64,000 bases of DNA, from the NCBI GenBank assembly GCA_017466405.1, contig JAFTUF010000013.1, forward strand, positions 55,603-119,602, written 5' to 3'. Shown here piece by piece: positions 1 through 9,591 of the stretch (the first letter of the stretch is position 1; each line of letters begins with the position of its first letter). The translations under genes were made by a program, and so were the position numbers. The DNA comes from Bacteroidales bacterium. GTDB lineage: Bacteria; Bacteroidota; Bacteroidia; Bacteroidales; F082. Under the pieces are notes generated by a model. The model was not told where the DNA came from. It searched no databases and worked only from the letters and a program-made list of their open reading frames with translations.

Positions 1-576
1 GGTCCAGGTTTTCCTAACTTCGATGCTCCAAATGCTCAACAAAATGTAAACAATAAACCAATAGTAGGTTTTCTGTATTCTATATCGAAAACGAATGTTG
101 GAGAATATTGGCCATTAAGAATAGGTTCTAATAGTATTGGCCGTTCTCAGGACTGTGATATATGTCTTAGCGAAGCAACAGTGTCGGCACAACATGCTGT
201 GTTGGTTGTCAGACAAATGAAAAATCCAGATAAAATAATCGCCTCTATCTGTGATGCTCGTTCAACATGTGGAACAATGATTAATGGAAGTAGCCTGGGA
301 TTTGAACCGAAAGAATGCTTTAATGGAGACGTTATAACCATAGGAGAACATTATGAATTTTATTTCATATTGATTGATGCTAAGCAAATAGGACTTAGCG
401 TGTGTGCTGAGTTCTCTCCTGCAGAAGTACAGATGGATAGTCCATATTCTAAGAATTTTGGAGGTGATAACATCCCAAGAACAGATGGTGGAACTATGGG
501 TTTTGGTGATGCAAATTTGAAATCTGCCTATAGTGATAACGGCAGAGGTAACAAGAGCGGAACCATGTTCATCTGA
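1..576 (+). CDS. FHA-domain protein, 3' part only
   Basis: The reading frame is open from the first base, so the N-terminus lies outside the window; 191 residues are visible. Residues ~40-125 form a forkhead-associated domain: the strand GSNSIGRSQDCDICL carries the GR and the D-I-C-L pattern, VSAQHA matches the phosphopeptide-binding S/H motif, and STCGTMING matches the usual S-NGT-vNG turn, followed by NGDVITIGEHYEF. FHA domains bind phosphothreonine peptides and commonly work with Ser/Thr kinases and PP2C phosphatases. The C-terminal ~60 residues are polar and Gly/Asp/Ser-rich with no recognised domain. The two following genes are secreted, so the signalling partners, if present, probably lie upstream of the window. 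The FHA fold is clear; the protein's role is not. Confidence 0.85.
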   Translation, partial: GPGFPNFDAPNAQQNVNNKPIVGFLYSISKTNVGEYWPLRIGSNSIGRSQDCDICLSEATVSAQHAVLVVRQMKNPDKIIASICDARSTCGTMINGSSLGFEPKECFNGDVITIGEHYEFYFILIDAKQIGLSVCAEFSPAEVQMDSPYSKNFGGDNIPRTDGGTMGFGDANLKSAYSDNGRGNKSGTMFI

Positions 577-593
577 TTGAATATAGTATAACT

Positions 594-648
594 TTACGAG
601 CACTTTGTGTTTTACAGTATTGAGATATAGACATTGAAGTGCTCGTAA
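594..648. repeat. 12-bp perfect inverted repeat with 31-nt loop
   Basis: TTACGAGCACTT (594-605) is exactly matched by AAGTGCTCGTAA (637-648), just downstream of the FHA gene. An A/T stretch and a run of eight T (662-669) follow, so it may act as a long-loop transcription terminator; the loop is longer than in typical intrinsic terminators. Confidence 0.5.
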
Positions 649-697
649 TATTTTATAATATGTTTTTTTTATGTGAGTCATAGATTTATTCGATAAT

Positions 698-2518
698 ATG
701 AGAATACTATTTTTTGCTGTATTAATATTTTTTACAGGTGTTTTGAGTGCTCAGGAGTATAATATAGAAGATATTAAAGCTGATACTTCATACTATTGGG
801 GCCTCGGAAGAGAGTTTGAGTCTGAGGAGGATGCAAGACGTGATCTTTCAGATTTATACTCTAATATTGCTATGGATATCAAGTCTAATTATAGATATTT
901 TGGAACTGAAACACCACAAGAGTATCTTAAAAAAATAATAGCTACTTTTGAAGATGAGATTTATGAAGAAATAAATGAAAATAACCAAATAGTGTTGAAA
1001 AATGGTGATAAGTATTCATACTTTTCATACATTAGGCGACACGATTTTAGAGTAATATGTGACAACAGGATAGATGAGATTCAGAAATACGCGAGTTCTG
1101 GGCTGAAAATGGAACGAAAAAAAACGCCTCAGATGTATGAAGCATTGGTTGCATATTGCAAGGGTATGTCGTTGTGCATAGCCCATCCTATGGGTTCCAC
1201 TATTAATGTTAAGGTAGATAGGGAAGAACATGATGCATATAGCTGGTTTGAGAAAAAAATTAACGACATCCTTAAGTCATTTAAATTCTCAGTGAATGAA
1301 AATGATCCTGGCGGTTATAAGAATAATGGGATATTTGTTAATCTTGACGTGAATAGTTCTAATAATGTGCCTGTCGTTTATCTTAAATATTCTTATTTCA
1401 ATGGAGAGAGTACAATGACATCGAGCGTTTATGAGGGAAAAGCGTGGGTCCATTTGTATGATAAAAGCATGACACAGTTTGATGTAAGGGTAGAATATAG
1501 CTTCTTAGACAATGTTGCTCCCAAAACAAGAAAATTTATAGAAAGCATAAATAAAGATACTTTTAAATCCGATGTTAGAATAACGATAGATCTTGAACCT
1601 TACCTGGAAAAATTCTCAATGCAAGATGATGTGACATTTGATGAGACAATATCGGATAAATATTTAGGTGATGATTATCAGTCTATAATTAAAGAGGTTG
1701 AAAAAGGAATACGCTCAGAACAATATTCTGAAATAAAGAAATTCTTTACACCTGAATGTTACAATATGTTGGACACATTGACAAAATATGGTAATATATC
1801 AGTCTTCGGACAACAACAATATGAGTTCATACCTCATGGAGATGTTGTGATATGCAGAGGCATATTGATGAAGTTTGAGTTTAAAAAACATGAGTTCTAT
1901 GATGAGATAGTGTTCCGCTTTGATACAAGCACCAACTTGATTTCATCTATTGCATTTCGTCTTAACTCTCAGGCAGAGAATAACATTTACTCAAAGACGA
2001 TGTGGCCTCTCGACAATAGACTAACTCTAATTAGTTTCCTAGAAGACTATCAAACGGCATACTCATTGAAAAGATACGATTACCTTGAAAGTATATTCTC
2101 TGATGATGCCTTGATTATTACAGGACATATTGTGAAGAAAATAGAAGAACCTATGCCTGATAGAATGACATTAAATTTACCAACAAAGCAACTTAAATTG
2201 ATAAAACACGATAAAGACAGCTACTTTAAAAATCTGTCAAATGTGTTCAATAAGCAGGAATTTATTCATATTCGTTTTGGTGAGACCGACTTTCAAAGAC
2301 AAATGAGTATGGGTGACGATGAGTCGTATGAAAAAAAATATAAAGATATATATGGCGTACGACTTTTCCAGGAATATAAGTCAGGAACTTATAGCGATGA
2401 AGGTTATCTCTTCCTTATGGTCGACCTTAGAAAGGAAGTGCCAGTTATTCATGTCAGAGCTTGGCAGCCTGATAAAATAAATATTGGTGATGTTATGGGT
2501 TTAAAAAATTTGAAATAA
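698..2518 (+). CDS. Secreted protein, LPP20-like N-terminus and NTF2-like C-terminus, function unknown
   Basis: 606 residues with a Sec signal peptide (residues 1-19, cleaved after LSAQ). Residues ~30-160 (YYWGLGREFESEEDARRDL onward) have the alternating acidic/Ala helix pattern seen in LPP20-like Bacteroidota proteins; this assignment is by eye and weak. The region from ~335 looks like two NTF2-like alpha+beta modules (YQSIIKEVEKGIRSEQYSEI and FLEDYQTAYSLKRYDYLESI are similar helical openings), ending in strands such as GYLFLMVDLRKEVPVIHVRA. It lies 12 nt before the PEGA protein and probably forms an operon with it. No catalytic motif is visible, and no membrane segment follows the signal peptide, so a periplasmic location is likely. 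Confidence 0.6.
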   Translation: MRILFFAVLIFFTGVLSAQEYNIEDIKADTSYYWGLGREFESEEDARRDLSDLYSNIAMDIKSNYRYFGTETPQEYLKKIIATFEDEIYEEINENNQIVLKNGDKYSYFSYIRRHDFRVICDNRIDEIQKYASSGLKMERKKTPQMYEALVAYCKGMSLCIAHPMGSTINVKVDREEHDAYSWFEKKINDILKSFKFSVNENDPGGYKNNGIFVNLDVNSSNNVPVVYLKYSYFNGESTMTSSVYEGKAWVHLYDKSMTQFDVRVEYSFLDNVAPKTRKFIESINKDTFKSDVRITIDLEPYLEKFSMQDDVTFDETISDKYLGDDYQSIIKEVEKGIRSEQYSEIKKFFTPECYNMLDTLTKYGNISVFGQQQYEFIPHGDVVICRGILMKFEFKKHEFYDEIVFRFDTSTNLISSIAFRLNSQAENNIYSKTMWPLDNRLTLISFLEDYQTAYSLKRYDYLESIFSDDALIITGHIVKKIEEPMPDRMTLNLPTKQLKLIKHDKDSYFKNLSNVFNKQEFIHIRFGETDFQRQMSMGDDESYEKKYKDIYGVRLFQEYKSGTYSDEGYLFLMVDLRKEVPVIHVRAWQPDKINIGDVMGLKNLK

Positions 2519-2530
2519 TATTATTTAATC

Positions 2531-5191
2531 ATGAGAAAATTTTTACTAGTATTTTTGACATTGATTTCTATCAATGCAGTGTCGCAGATAGAAGTGAAAG
2601 AAGGTTCTTTTCATAAGATACCAGATTATGTTATGATTGATAAGGAAGATCATCTCGATGGAAATGGTAATCCTATGGCATTAATAAAAATAACAACAGA
2701 GAATATAAGTTCAGAAGAAAGAGATAAATTGTATTTTAAAGGAAATCTCGCTACAGATTTTGATCCTGTTCCAAAAATAGGCGAATTGTATTTATATTTA
2801 TCTGCTGAAGCTGCAACATTTATCGAGATAAAGCATCCTGATTTCGGTAAATGTACAATTGATATCCTGGAAACATTAGGTGAGCCCTTAGAAGAATATG
2901 CCGGATACGAAATGATTCTCGTAAGTAATTATAAACCTAATCCTGAATTGTTGCCTAAATTTAATTACTTGGTTATAAATACAAGTCATGACGATGCAAT
3001 GATCTATGTTGACGATGTCTTTATTGGCATGAAAGAAATTTCAACATTGTTGAGCGTTGATACAGTGCATACATGGAGAATAGAATGTGATTTATATAAA
3101 CCTAAAAGTGGAGAAATAATACTTAAACCAGGAGATCCGCTTGTATTGCAAGAGGATTTGGAACCTGATTATGGCTATGTGAATATCACAACTCTTCCAG
3201 AAGATAGCGCAGTAGTCTATATAGATAAAAAAATCGCTGGCTTTACACCTTATCAGTCAGGTAAAATCAAGTCGGGTAGTCATGATGTTCTCGTTATGAA
3301 AGAGAATTTTAAACATGAATTCCATACCTTTGAAGCAGATAGCGCACAGACAGCCTATTTGGGTATAGACATGAAATATAGTGTAGTTCACGTATCGGTG
3401 AGTACCGATTCCTTGTCAAAAATTTATATCAATGACAAATATAGGGGCGAAGGTACTTGGAGCGGTGTCTTAGATGAAGGAATGAACCTTTTTGAAGCAA
3501 GAAAGAAAAATCATAAAACATCATTCGTAGAGAAAGAATTGTTTATCGGTACAAGCGATACAATAGTAATAAGTAGTCCGGAACCTATATTTAGTAGTAT
3601 TGATATCCAAACAGATCCTGACGAAGTCGATGTTTATATAGATGGTGAGCATTATGGTACCACAAAACTTTCTCGACTTTTTGTAGACAAGATAATGATT
3701 GGACAACATGATATTAAATTTGAGAAAGATGGTTATGCGTTGTCATTGAAAGGTATCAATGTAGAAAAAGATGAAGTATTGGTATTAAATGAAACCTTGT
3801 CGGAAGGTTATAGTGTCAATATTGAGACTGATAATATTGGCGACTCGGTGTATATTGATGAGCAATATTTAGGAGTAAGCCCGTTGAATGTATTCTTGAC
3901 TAATGGCTTGCATAACTTCAAAGCCGTAAATCATCCTTATGTGATTGAAAACGACCATTTTGTTCGAAAAGCTGAAAATAATATAAAATTATCTTTCGAC
4001 AAAAAAGTATGGATAGAGTCCGACATGAAAGGTGATATAGTCTATGTCGATAATGTATATAAAAACGTGACTCCTTGTTTTGTAGATATTCCTTTCGGTA
4101 TGCATGAAATTACAATAAAAAGGTATTATAACGAGGATAAATTAAATAAAACAGGATTACTGGTGGCAGATAGTGCCGTCGTTAGGAGAAATATTATTGT
4201 TGAAAATGATGATGATACCACATCTGTCAGGATACCTTTAGGTAAAGAAGTAGTTATCAATTCAGTAGAGGAACAGGATAGGATTTATGTTAACGGACAT
4301 GAAGTCGGTAGAAATACTTCCTCCGTGAAGATATACCTCCCTTTTGAAGAATGGAATGTTAAGTTGAAGAATGGTCGTGACGAATATACAGAAAGTATTG
4401 TCGTTAAAGAAAAAGGAGGCGAAGATGTATTTAATATCTATCGTGGACAATTAGTTATTTTTGAATCTGATAGAAATGGAGATAAAGTTATTATTGATGG
4501 TAAGAAAATAGGAGAGACACCTGTTGAAGTAGATGTTCCTTTTGGTAATCATGTGGTAAAGGTTAAAAGGAATCGTAAATTTGAAGTTAAAAATCTGTAC
4601 TTAGAGAAAGACGATAATTTGGATGATAATAATACTCTCTTTTACAGATTTACTCCTCGTAGAGAAACTTATTCTGAGTTCATAAGCAAAGGAATGAAAT
4701 TCTTTACATTAAATGCTTCTATGGATGCTGAACAGAAAATGTTATTCGGTTTGTCATTCGGTTCATATAAGAAAGTTGGTTATTTCTTCTCTTTGGCATC
4801 TAATTTTGATAATACTAAAAATGGTTTATTTACAGGTATAACTCAATATCAATCGTCATTTAATGTAGATGATTATTCATCCCCTGAATACTATACAGAT
4901 GTTGTAGCAGATTCAAAATTGTCTCTCATGGGTGGCTTGATGTTTAAGACATTTGGACCTATATATCTAAAACTTGGCGCAGGATACGGCGTATATTCAA
5001 CTTACCATAAAACTACTAATGATAAGTGGAGCTTCGATAAGGATATGTCGTATGAAGGTCTGCTCATATCGGCAGGACTTCAGTTTAATCTAAGAAACTT
5101 TATAATGTCTGCTGACGTTATTGCTCCACCAGAATTTGATAGAATAGAGTTGAAGTTAGGAATAGGTCTTGGATGGAAGAAAAATAAATAG
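2531..5191 (+). CDS. Multi-PEGA-domain protein with probable outer-membrane barrel
   Basis: 886 residues with a signal peptide (residues 1-18, ending AVSQ). From ~145 to ~690 there are about eight PEGA-type modules of ~60-70 residues, each with the hallmark of a hydrophobic strand, D-x-V-Y-I-D, G, a P/T turn and G-x-H-x-h: for example residues ~215 (NITTLPEDSAVVYIDKKIAG), ~353 (SIDIQTDPDEVDVYIDGEHY) and ~640 (DKVIIDGKKIGETPVEVDV). The last ~170 residues alternate aromatic/Gly and polar residues and end in ELKLGIGLGWKKNK, as in small outer-membrane beta-barrels. PEGA domains are presumed carbohydrate- or peptidoglycan-associated modules of cell-envelope proteins. An FHA gene two positions upstream hints at an envelope sensing function, but that is inference. 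The PEGA repeats are clear, the barrel likely. Confidence 0.75.
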   Translation: MRKFLLVFLTLISINAVSQIEVKEGSFHKIPDYVMIDKEDHLDGNGNPMALIKITTENISSEERDKLYFKGNLATDFDPVPKIGELYLYLSAEAATFIEIKHPDFGKCTIDILETLGEPLEEYAGYEMILVSNYKPNPELLPKFNYLVINTSHDDAMIYVDDVFIGMKEISTLLSVDTVHTWRIECDLYKPKSGEIILKPGDPLVLQEDLEPDYGYVNITTLPEDSAVVYIDKKIAGFTPYQSGKIKSGSHDVLVMKENFKHEFHTFEADSAQTAYLGIDMKYSVVHVSVSTDSLSKIYINDKYRGEGTWSGVLDEGMNLFEARKKNHKTSFVEKELFIGTSDTIVISSPEPIFSSIDIQTDPDEVDVYIDGEHYGTTKLSRLFVDKIMIGQHDIKFEKDGYALSLKGINVEKDEVLVLNETLSEGYSVNIETDNIGDSVYIDEQYLGVSPLNVFLTNGLHNFKAVNHPYVIENDHFVRKAENNIKLSFDKKVWIESDMKGDIVYVDNVYKNVTPCFVDIPFGMHEITIKRYYNEDKLNKTGLLVADSAVVRRNIIVENDDDTTSVRIPLGKEVVINSVEEQDRIYVNGHEVGRNTSSVKIYLPFEEWNVKLKNGRDEYTESIVVKEKGGEDVFNIYRGQLVIFESDRNGDKVIIDGKKIGETPVEVDVPFGNHVVKVKRNRKFEVKNLYLEKDDNLDDNNTLFYRFTPRRETYSEFISKGMKFFTLNASMDAEQKMLFGLSFGSYKKVGYFFSLASNFDNTKNGLFTGITQYQSSFNVDDYSSPEYYTDVVADSKLSLMGGLMFKTFGPIYLKLGAGYGVYSTYHKTTNDKWSFDKDMSYEGLLISAGLQFNLRNFIMSADVIAPPEFDRIELKLGIGLGWKKNK

Positions 5192-5209
5192 TAAGTCCTC
5201 TCCCCCACA

Positions 5210-5246
5210 AAAAAACCTCCACGAAATTTCGCGGAGGTTTTTTTGT
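5210..5246. terminator. Bidirectional intrinsic terminator
   Basis: CCTCC-A-CGAAATTTCG-C-GGAGG (5216-5237) forms a near-perfect hairpin flanked by A6 on the left and T7 on the right, so it has a U-tract in both directions. It separates the convergent PEGA gene and mutB. Confidence 0.85.
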
Positions 5247-5253
5247 ATCGGTC

Positions 5254-5281
5254 TGTTGACCGTTGACTGTTGTCTGTTGAC
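5254..5281. repeat. Heptamer array, TGTTGAC family, 4 units
   Basis: Units TGTTGAC, CGTTGAC, TGTTGTC, TGTTGAC. The array ends one base before the stop codon of mutB, which is read on the minus strand. Confidence 0.9.
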
Positions 5282-5282
5282 A

Positions 5283-7433
5283 TTATTTGCGTGCTGCCAT
5301 GAGCAAGTCTAACATCTTGATAGCTGAGTCGCTGATGACTGAACCTGGTCCGAAGATGGCTGCTGCGCCAGCGTCGTACAAGAATTGATAGTCTTGTGGA
5401 GGGATAACACCACCAACAACAACCATGATGTCAGGGCGACCTAATTTCTCAAGTTCTTCGATGATTTGAGGAACGAGTGTCTTGTGACCTGCTGCCAAAC
5501 TTGAAACACCAACGATGTGAACGTCGTTTTCAACAGCTTGACGTGCTGATTCTGCAGGTGTCTGGAACAATGGTCCCATATCAACGTCGAAGCCTATGTC
5601 GGCATAACCTGTAGCGACAACTTTAGCGCCACGGTCGTGACCGTCTTGACCCATCTTAGCGATCATGATACGAGGACGACGTCCTTCAACTTTTGCAAAT
5701 TCGTCAGCTTTAGCAACTGCTTCTGCAAATTTAGCATCACCTTTTGTTTCCATAGAATAAACTCCTGATATTGTACGAATAACTGCTTTGTAACGTCCAG
5801 CTACTTTTTCGCAAGCCATTGAGATTTCGCCCAATGTAGCGCGGCATTTAGCTGCTTCTACTGCTAATTCTAACAAGTTGCCTTCGCCTGTCTCAGCTGC
5901 TTTGGTGATAGCTGCTAAGCAACGGTCAACGTCAGCTTGGTTACGTTTAGCGCGTAAGTCGTTGAGACGTCTGATTTGTGATTCGCGAACTGCTGTGTTA
6001 TCGACTTCGAGAGTTTCGATAGCGTCTTCATGTTCGAGACGGAACTTGTTGATACCAACGATAACTTCGCTGCCAGCGTCAATACGTGCTTGTTTGCGTG
6101 CTGCTGCTTCTTCGATACGCATCTTTGGAAGACCTGTCTCGATAGCTTTTGCCATACCGCCCATAGCTTCGATTTCCATGATGTGTTCCCAAGCTCTGTC
6201 GGCGATTTCTTTTGTCAATGATTCAATGTAATATGAACCTGCCCATGGGTCAACAACTTTACATACGTTTGTTTCTTCTTGGATGTAAATCTGTGTGTTA
6301 CGAGCGATACGTGCTGAGAAGTCTGTAGGAAGAGCGATAGCTTCGTCCAAAGCATTGGTGTGCAATGATTGTGTGTGACCGAGAGCTGCGCCCATAGCTT
6401 CGATACATGTACGTGCTACGTTGTTGAATGGGTCTTGTTCTGTTAATGACCAACCTGATGTTTGAGTGTGTGTACGGAGTGCCAAAGATTTTTCGCTCTT
6501 AGGATTGAAAGTCTTGACGATCTTAGCCCATAACATACGAGCTGCACGCATCTTAGCGATTTCCATGAAGTGGTTCATACCTGAACACCAGAAGAATGAA
6601 AGACGTGGTGCGAAAGCATCGATGTCGAGACCTGACTTAACACCTGTACGTAAGTAATCCCAACCGTCAGCGAGAGTGTAAGCCAACTCGATGTCGCAGG
6701 TAGCACCAGCTTCTTGCATGTGGTAACCAGAGATAGAGATTGAGTTGAACTTAGGCATCTTCTTAGATGTGAATTCGAAGATGTCGGCGATGATACGCAT
6801 TGAGAACTCAGGTGGATAGATATATGTGTTACGAACCATGAATTCTTTCAAGATGTCGTTTTGGATTGTACCTTGAAGTTCTTCGTAGGTAGCGCCTTGT
6901 TCCAAAGCAGCGACGATGTAGAATGCCAAGATTGGCAATACAGCGCCGTTCATTGTCATGGAAACTGACATCTTGTTGAGAGGAATCTGGTCGAATAAGA
7001 CTTTCATGTCTTCTACAGAACAAATACTTACACCGGCTTTACCGACGTCGCCCATAACGCGTTCGTGGTCGGCGTCATAGCCACGGTGTGTAGCAAGGTC
7101 GAAAGCAACTGACAAACCTTTTTGTCCTGCAGCGATGTTACGACGATAGAAAGCATTTGATTCTTCTGCAGTTGAGAAACCTGCATATTGACGGATGGTC
7201 CAAGGACGCATCACATACATTGTTGAATAAGGTCCGCGGAGATATGGAGCGATACCTGCTGCATAGTTGAGGTGTTCCATGCCTTCGAGCTGTGCTGAAG
7301 TGTAAGCAGGACGGACATTGATATGTTCAACAGTTTCCCATTCTGGTTTTATACCGTTTTTATTTTCCCATTCTTTTGGGTCTTCTGTCTGAGGTATAAC
7401 GTTGATGTTTATATCTTTAAAATTGGGTTTCAT
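5283..7433 (-). CDS. mutB: Methylmalonyl-CoA mutase large (catalytic) subunit
   Basis: 716 residues, full length for the family. The enzyme interconverts (R)-methylmalonyl-CoA and succinyl-CoA with adenosylcobalamin, linking succinate to propionate formation in many Bacteroidota. The N-terminal TIM barrel is followed by a C-terminal cobalamin-binding domain whose DxHxxG signature (QDGHDRGAK) places the lower-ligand histidine at ~His599. The N-terminal substrate region includes [18 protein letters not shown]. It follows mutA on the same strand with a 15-nt gap, so the two are surely cotranscribed. Only the two subunits are present: no methylmalonyl-CoA epimerase, carboxylase or MeaB chaperone gene is in the window. 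Confidence 0.97.
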   Translation of the reverse strand: MKPNFKDININVIPQTEDPKEWENKNGIKPEWETVEHINVRPAYTSAQLEGMEHLNYAAGIAPYLRGPYSTMYVMRPWTIRQYAGFSTAEESNAFYRRNIAAGQKGLSVAFDLATHRGYDADHERVMGDVGKAGVSICSVEDMKVLFDQIPLNKMSVSMTMNGAVLPILAFYIVAALEQGATYEELQGTIQNDILKEFMVRNTYIYPPEFSMRIIADIFEFTSKKMPKFNSISISGYHMQEAGATCDIELAYTLADGWDYLRTGVKSGLDIDAFAPRLSFFWCSGMNHFMEIAKMRAARMLWAKIVKTFNPKSEKSLALRTHTQTSGWSLTEQDPFNNVARTCIEAMGAALGHTQSLHTNALDEAIALPTDFSARIARNTQIYIQEETNVCKVVDPWAGSYYIESLTKEIADRAWEHIMEIEAMGGMAKAIETGLPKMRIEEAAARKQARIDAGSEVIVGINKFRLEHEDAIETLEVDNTAVRESQIRRLNDLRAKRNQADVDRCLAAITKAAETGEGNLLELAVEAAKCRATLGEISMACEKVAGRYKAVIRTISGVYSMETKGDAKFAEAVAKADEFAKVEGRRPRIMIAKMGQDGHDRGAKVVATGYADIGFDVDMGPLFQTPAESARQAVENDVHIVGVSSLAAGHKTLVPQIIEELEKLGRPDIMVVVGGVIPPQDYQFLYDAGAAAIFGPGSVISDSAIKMLDLLMAARK

Positions 7434-7448
7434 CTTTTTCTCCTTTCT

Positions 7449-9299
7449 TTATTTTGTTATACCTAATTTCTTTTGAAAATCTTGTAATGTCTCTAAAACA
7501 TTGCTCTTGACGTGGATGAAGTATTCCATGCCGGCTGCCTTGAGAACGTCGGCTGTGCCTTCTGGATTACCTGCCAATACGACGATAGCTTGGTCTTTAA
7601 GAGCTTCATAGATCTTAAGAGCGTTGCCTTCGCCATATTCTTCGTCTGATGAGCAGATGACTACGATTTCTGGTTTCACTTCTTTAGCAGCAGCGATACC
7701 GTCTTCTACAGTCTTGAATCCAGCGTTGTCAACGACTTGGAATCCAGCGCAAGCGAAGAAGTTAGATGCGAAGTTAGCTCTTGCTTTTAACATTGCAAGG
7801 TTACCGTATGTTAACATCCATGCTACAGGGCGTTTGTTGCTTTGGCTGTAAACGTCTGTTGCATAACGTAATTGTTCAAATTGTTGAGCAACGCGGTATG
7901 TTACGATGGTGTCGATGTCTGCGTTTTCGTCACGACGGTCGCTTGATTCAAATACCCATGCTTCTGGATTTGACTTCATTGTCTCTGTGAAGTTAGGGAA
8001 TTGGTTTGTACCGAGGATGATTTCACGACGTGTTGCTACGTTGTTGAGACGTTTGGCAGCGTTTTCTTTAACCATCTTTTGGATTGTGCCGTTACGTAAT
8101 GCTGCGAGGTAACCGCCTTCTTCTTGGATTTGTAAGAATAAATCCCAAGCTGCTTTGACCAATGAGTCTGTGAGGTTTTCGATGTAGTATGAACCTGCTG
8201 CTGGGTCAGCGACTTTGTCGAAGTGTGATTCTTCTTTTAAGATAAGTTGTTGGTTGCGAGCAATACGTTCTGCGAATTCTGTTGTTGGTTCATAAACCAT
8301 GTCGAATGGAGTTACGCTGAATGAGTGAACGCCGCCGAGGATGGCTGACATTGAACCTGTTGTTGTACGTAACATATTGACGTATGAGTCGTATAAACTC
8401 ATGTTGATTTGTGCGTTGAAAGCGTGGATGAGCATCTTAGCGTTTTCTTCCTTAGCACCGTATGCTTTAGCGATGTTTGCCCATAACACTCTGTAAGCAC
8501 GCATCTTAGCCATTTCCATGAAGTAGTTTTGACCTACTGCTACGTTGAAACGCATCTTAGGAAGGATGGCGTCGATAGTCAAGTCTGTGTCTGTGAGTCT
8601 GTCTAAATATTCAGCACCGATAGCCAAAGCGAATGCCATTTCTTGAACGATAGTAGCACCTGCATTGGTGAATACGTGGCTGTTGATACCGATGGTTTGG
8701 AAACCTGGCATGTCGGCTTTTGTCAAGATGTAAGCCAATTCCATGTCTGTGCTTTCAGAAACGAACCATGTGCCGCGACGGATGTAACGTGTCAATGGGT
8801 CGTAGTTCAAAGAACCGCGTAATTCAGGGATTCTTGAAAGTTGTTCTAAAAGTGGTAAATGATATTTGTTGTTATAGAAACTTAACTCTACTTCTTTAGC
8901 ATTGATGCCGTTGAGTAATGCCGAGATTTCAAGGTCGGTGTAAAGTTTGTCATACTCAAGACGGAATGTGATGGCGTTGGCGCCTCTGCTGAGAGCATCG
9001 ATAGCTTTCTTGTTAGCAGCTTCGCAGTCTGTCACGTTGATGTCTTGACAGATAAGCCATTCGTTGCCTTTTGTTTTGTTACCGCGAACGTATGGAAATT
9101 CATTAGGTTCCACATTGTTCCATGTTATTGAATTAAGATCTTCAGCACGGTAATAAGGTCTTACCGAAAAACCTTCAGCCGTTTTCCAAACTAATTTCTT
9201 GTTGTAGTCGGCTCCTTTGAGATCTTTTTGAATAACTGCTTCCCATTGTTCTGTTGAAACACCTGGAAATTCCTCAAAAAGTTTTTTCTGGTTACTCAT
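7449..9299 (-). CDS. mutA: Methylmalonyl-CoA mutase small subunit
   Basis: 616 residues, homologous in layout to the large subunit and a partner in the heterodimer. The TIM-barrel region is present (GTWFVSESTDMELAYILTKA; SSDEEYGEGNALKIYEAL lies in the C-terminal Rossmann-like domain), but the C-terminal domain lacks the DxHxxG cobalamin-ligand motif found in MutB, as expected for the non-catalytic subunit. First gene of the mutA-mutB unit, transcribed from a -7 box near 9471 through a ~160-nt leader. The start is an ATG at 9299-9297; the next upstream in-frame stop lies close by, so the choice is firm. Confidence 0.95.
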   Translation of the reverse strand: MSNQKKLFEEFPGVSTEQWEAVIQKDLKGADYNKKLVWKTAEGFSVRPYYRAEDLNSITWNNVEPNEFPYVRGNKTKGNEWLICQDINVTDCEAANKKAIDALSRGANAITFRLEYDKLYTDLEISALLNGINAKEVELSFYNNKYHLPLLEQLSRIPELRGSLNYDPLTRYIRRGTWFVSESTDMELAYILTKADMPGFQTIGINSHVFTNAGATIVQEMAFALAIGAEYLDRLTDTDLTIDAILPKMRFNVAVGQNYFMEMAKMRAYRVLWANIAKAYGAKEENAKMLIHAFNAQINMSLYDSYVNMLRTTTGSMSAILGGVHSFSVTPFDMVYEPTTEFAERIARNQQLILKEESHFDKVADPAAGSYYIENLTDSLVKAAWDLFLQIQEEGGYLAALRNGTIQKMVKENAAKRLNNVATRREIILGTNQFPNFTETMKSNPEAWVFESSDRRDENADIDTIVTYRVAQQFEQLRYATDVYSQSNKRPVAWMLTYGNLAMLKARANFASNFFACAGFQVVDNAGFKTVEDGIAAAKEVKPEIVVICSSDEEYGEGNALKIYEALKDQAIVVLAGNPEGTADVLKAAGMEYFIHVKSNVLETLQDFQKKLGITK

Positions 9300-9464
9300 A
9301 TCTATTTTTGTTAAAAATTGTTAATTAATTTGCAATATCATTTTGTTTTTTAAGACATCGTCGCCATACGAAATAAACACCGGCATTATCTGTAAGATGT
9401 ACATTACCCGAATGAAGGTCTTGACTTTAATAACCGTCGTCCTAATAATGCGCAGGTTTAAATT
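9300..9464 (-). promoter_or_regulatory. Long untranslated leader of mutAB, possibly structured
   Basis: Between the predicted -7 box and the mutA start codon there are about 160 nt, with GC-richer stretches (9360-9455) inside an otherwise very AT-rich gap. A 7-bp pairing, 9445-9451 with 9383-9389 (GCATTAT/ATAATGC on the transcript), encloses 55 nt, and a weaker AAGAC/GTCTT pairing crosses it. I do not see the conserved boxes of a cobalamin riboswitch. A regulatory function is only a possibility. Confidence 0.35.
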
Positions 9465-9470
9465 TCACCA

Positions 9471-9478
9471 CAAAAATA
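9471..9478 (-). promoter_or_regulatory. Probable -7 box for mutAB
   Basis: On the minus strand the sequence reads TATTTTTG, an exact TAnnTTTG Bacteroidota -7 element. A TTTTG occurs ~22 bp upstream (9505-9501), slightly beyond the usual 19-bp spacing. Confidence 0.5.
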
Positions 9479-9550
9479 AATTAAAATTTGTTATAAAAAA
9501 CAAAAATACCTAATAAATAATAAACAAAGCTTTTGTTGCCGAAAAATGAT

Positions 9551-9558
9551 TATTTTTG
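9551..9558 (+). promoter_or_regulatory. Probable -7 box for the beta-helix protein gene
   Basis: TATTTTTG matches TAnnTTTG 33 bp before the ATG at 9592. TTTTGTTG at 9531-9538 is the nearest -33 candidate, but with short spacing. Confidence 0.5.
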
Positions 9559-9591
9559 TAAGGTCTAAATAAGAATTTAAAATGATTAGTT

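Noticed and set aside
5878-6231. Plus-strand ORFs inside mutB and mutA
   Set aside because: They are antisense shadows of strongly conserved enzyme genes with no family features.
9300-9464. Cobalamin riboswitch or tRNA in the mutA leader
   Set aside because: The conserved B12-box sequence is absent and the leader is shorter than that class; no tRNA arms or T-loop sequence are present.
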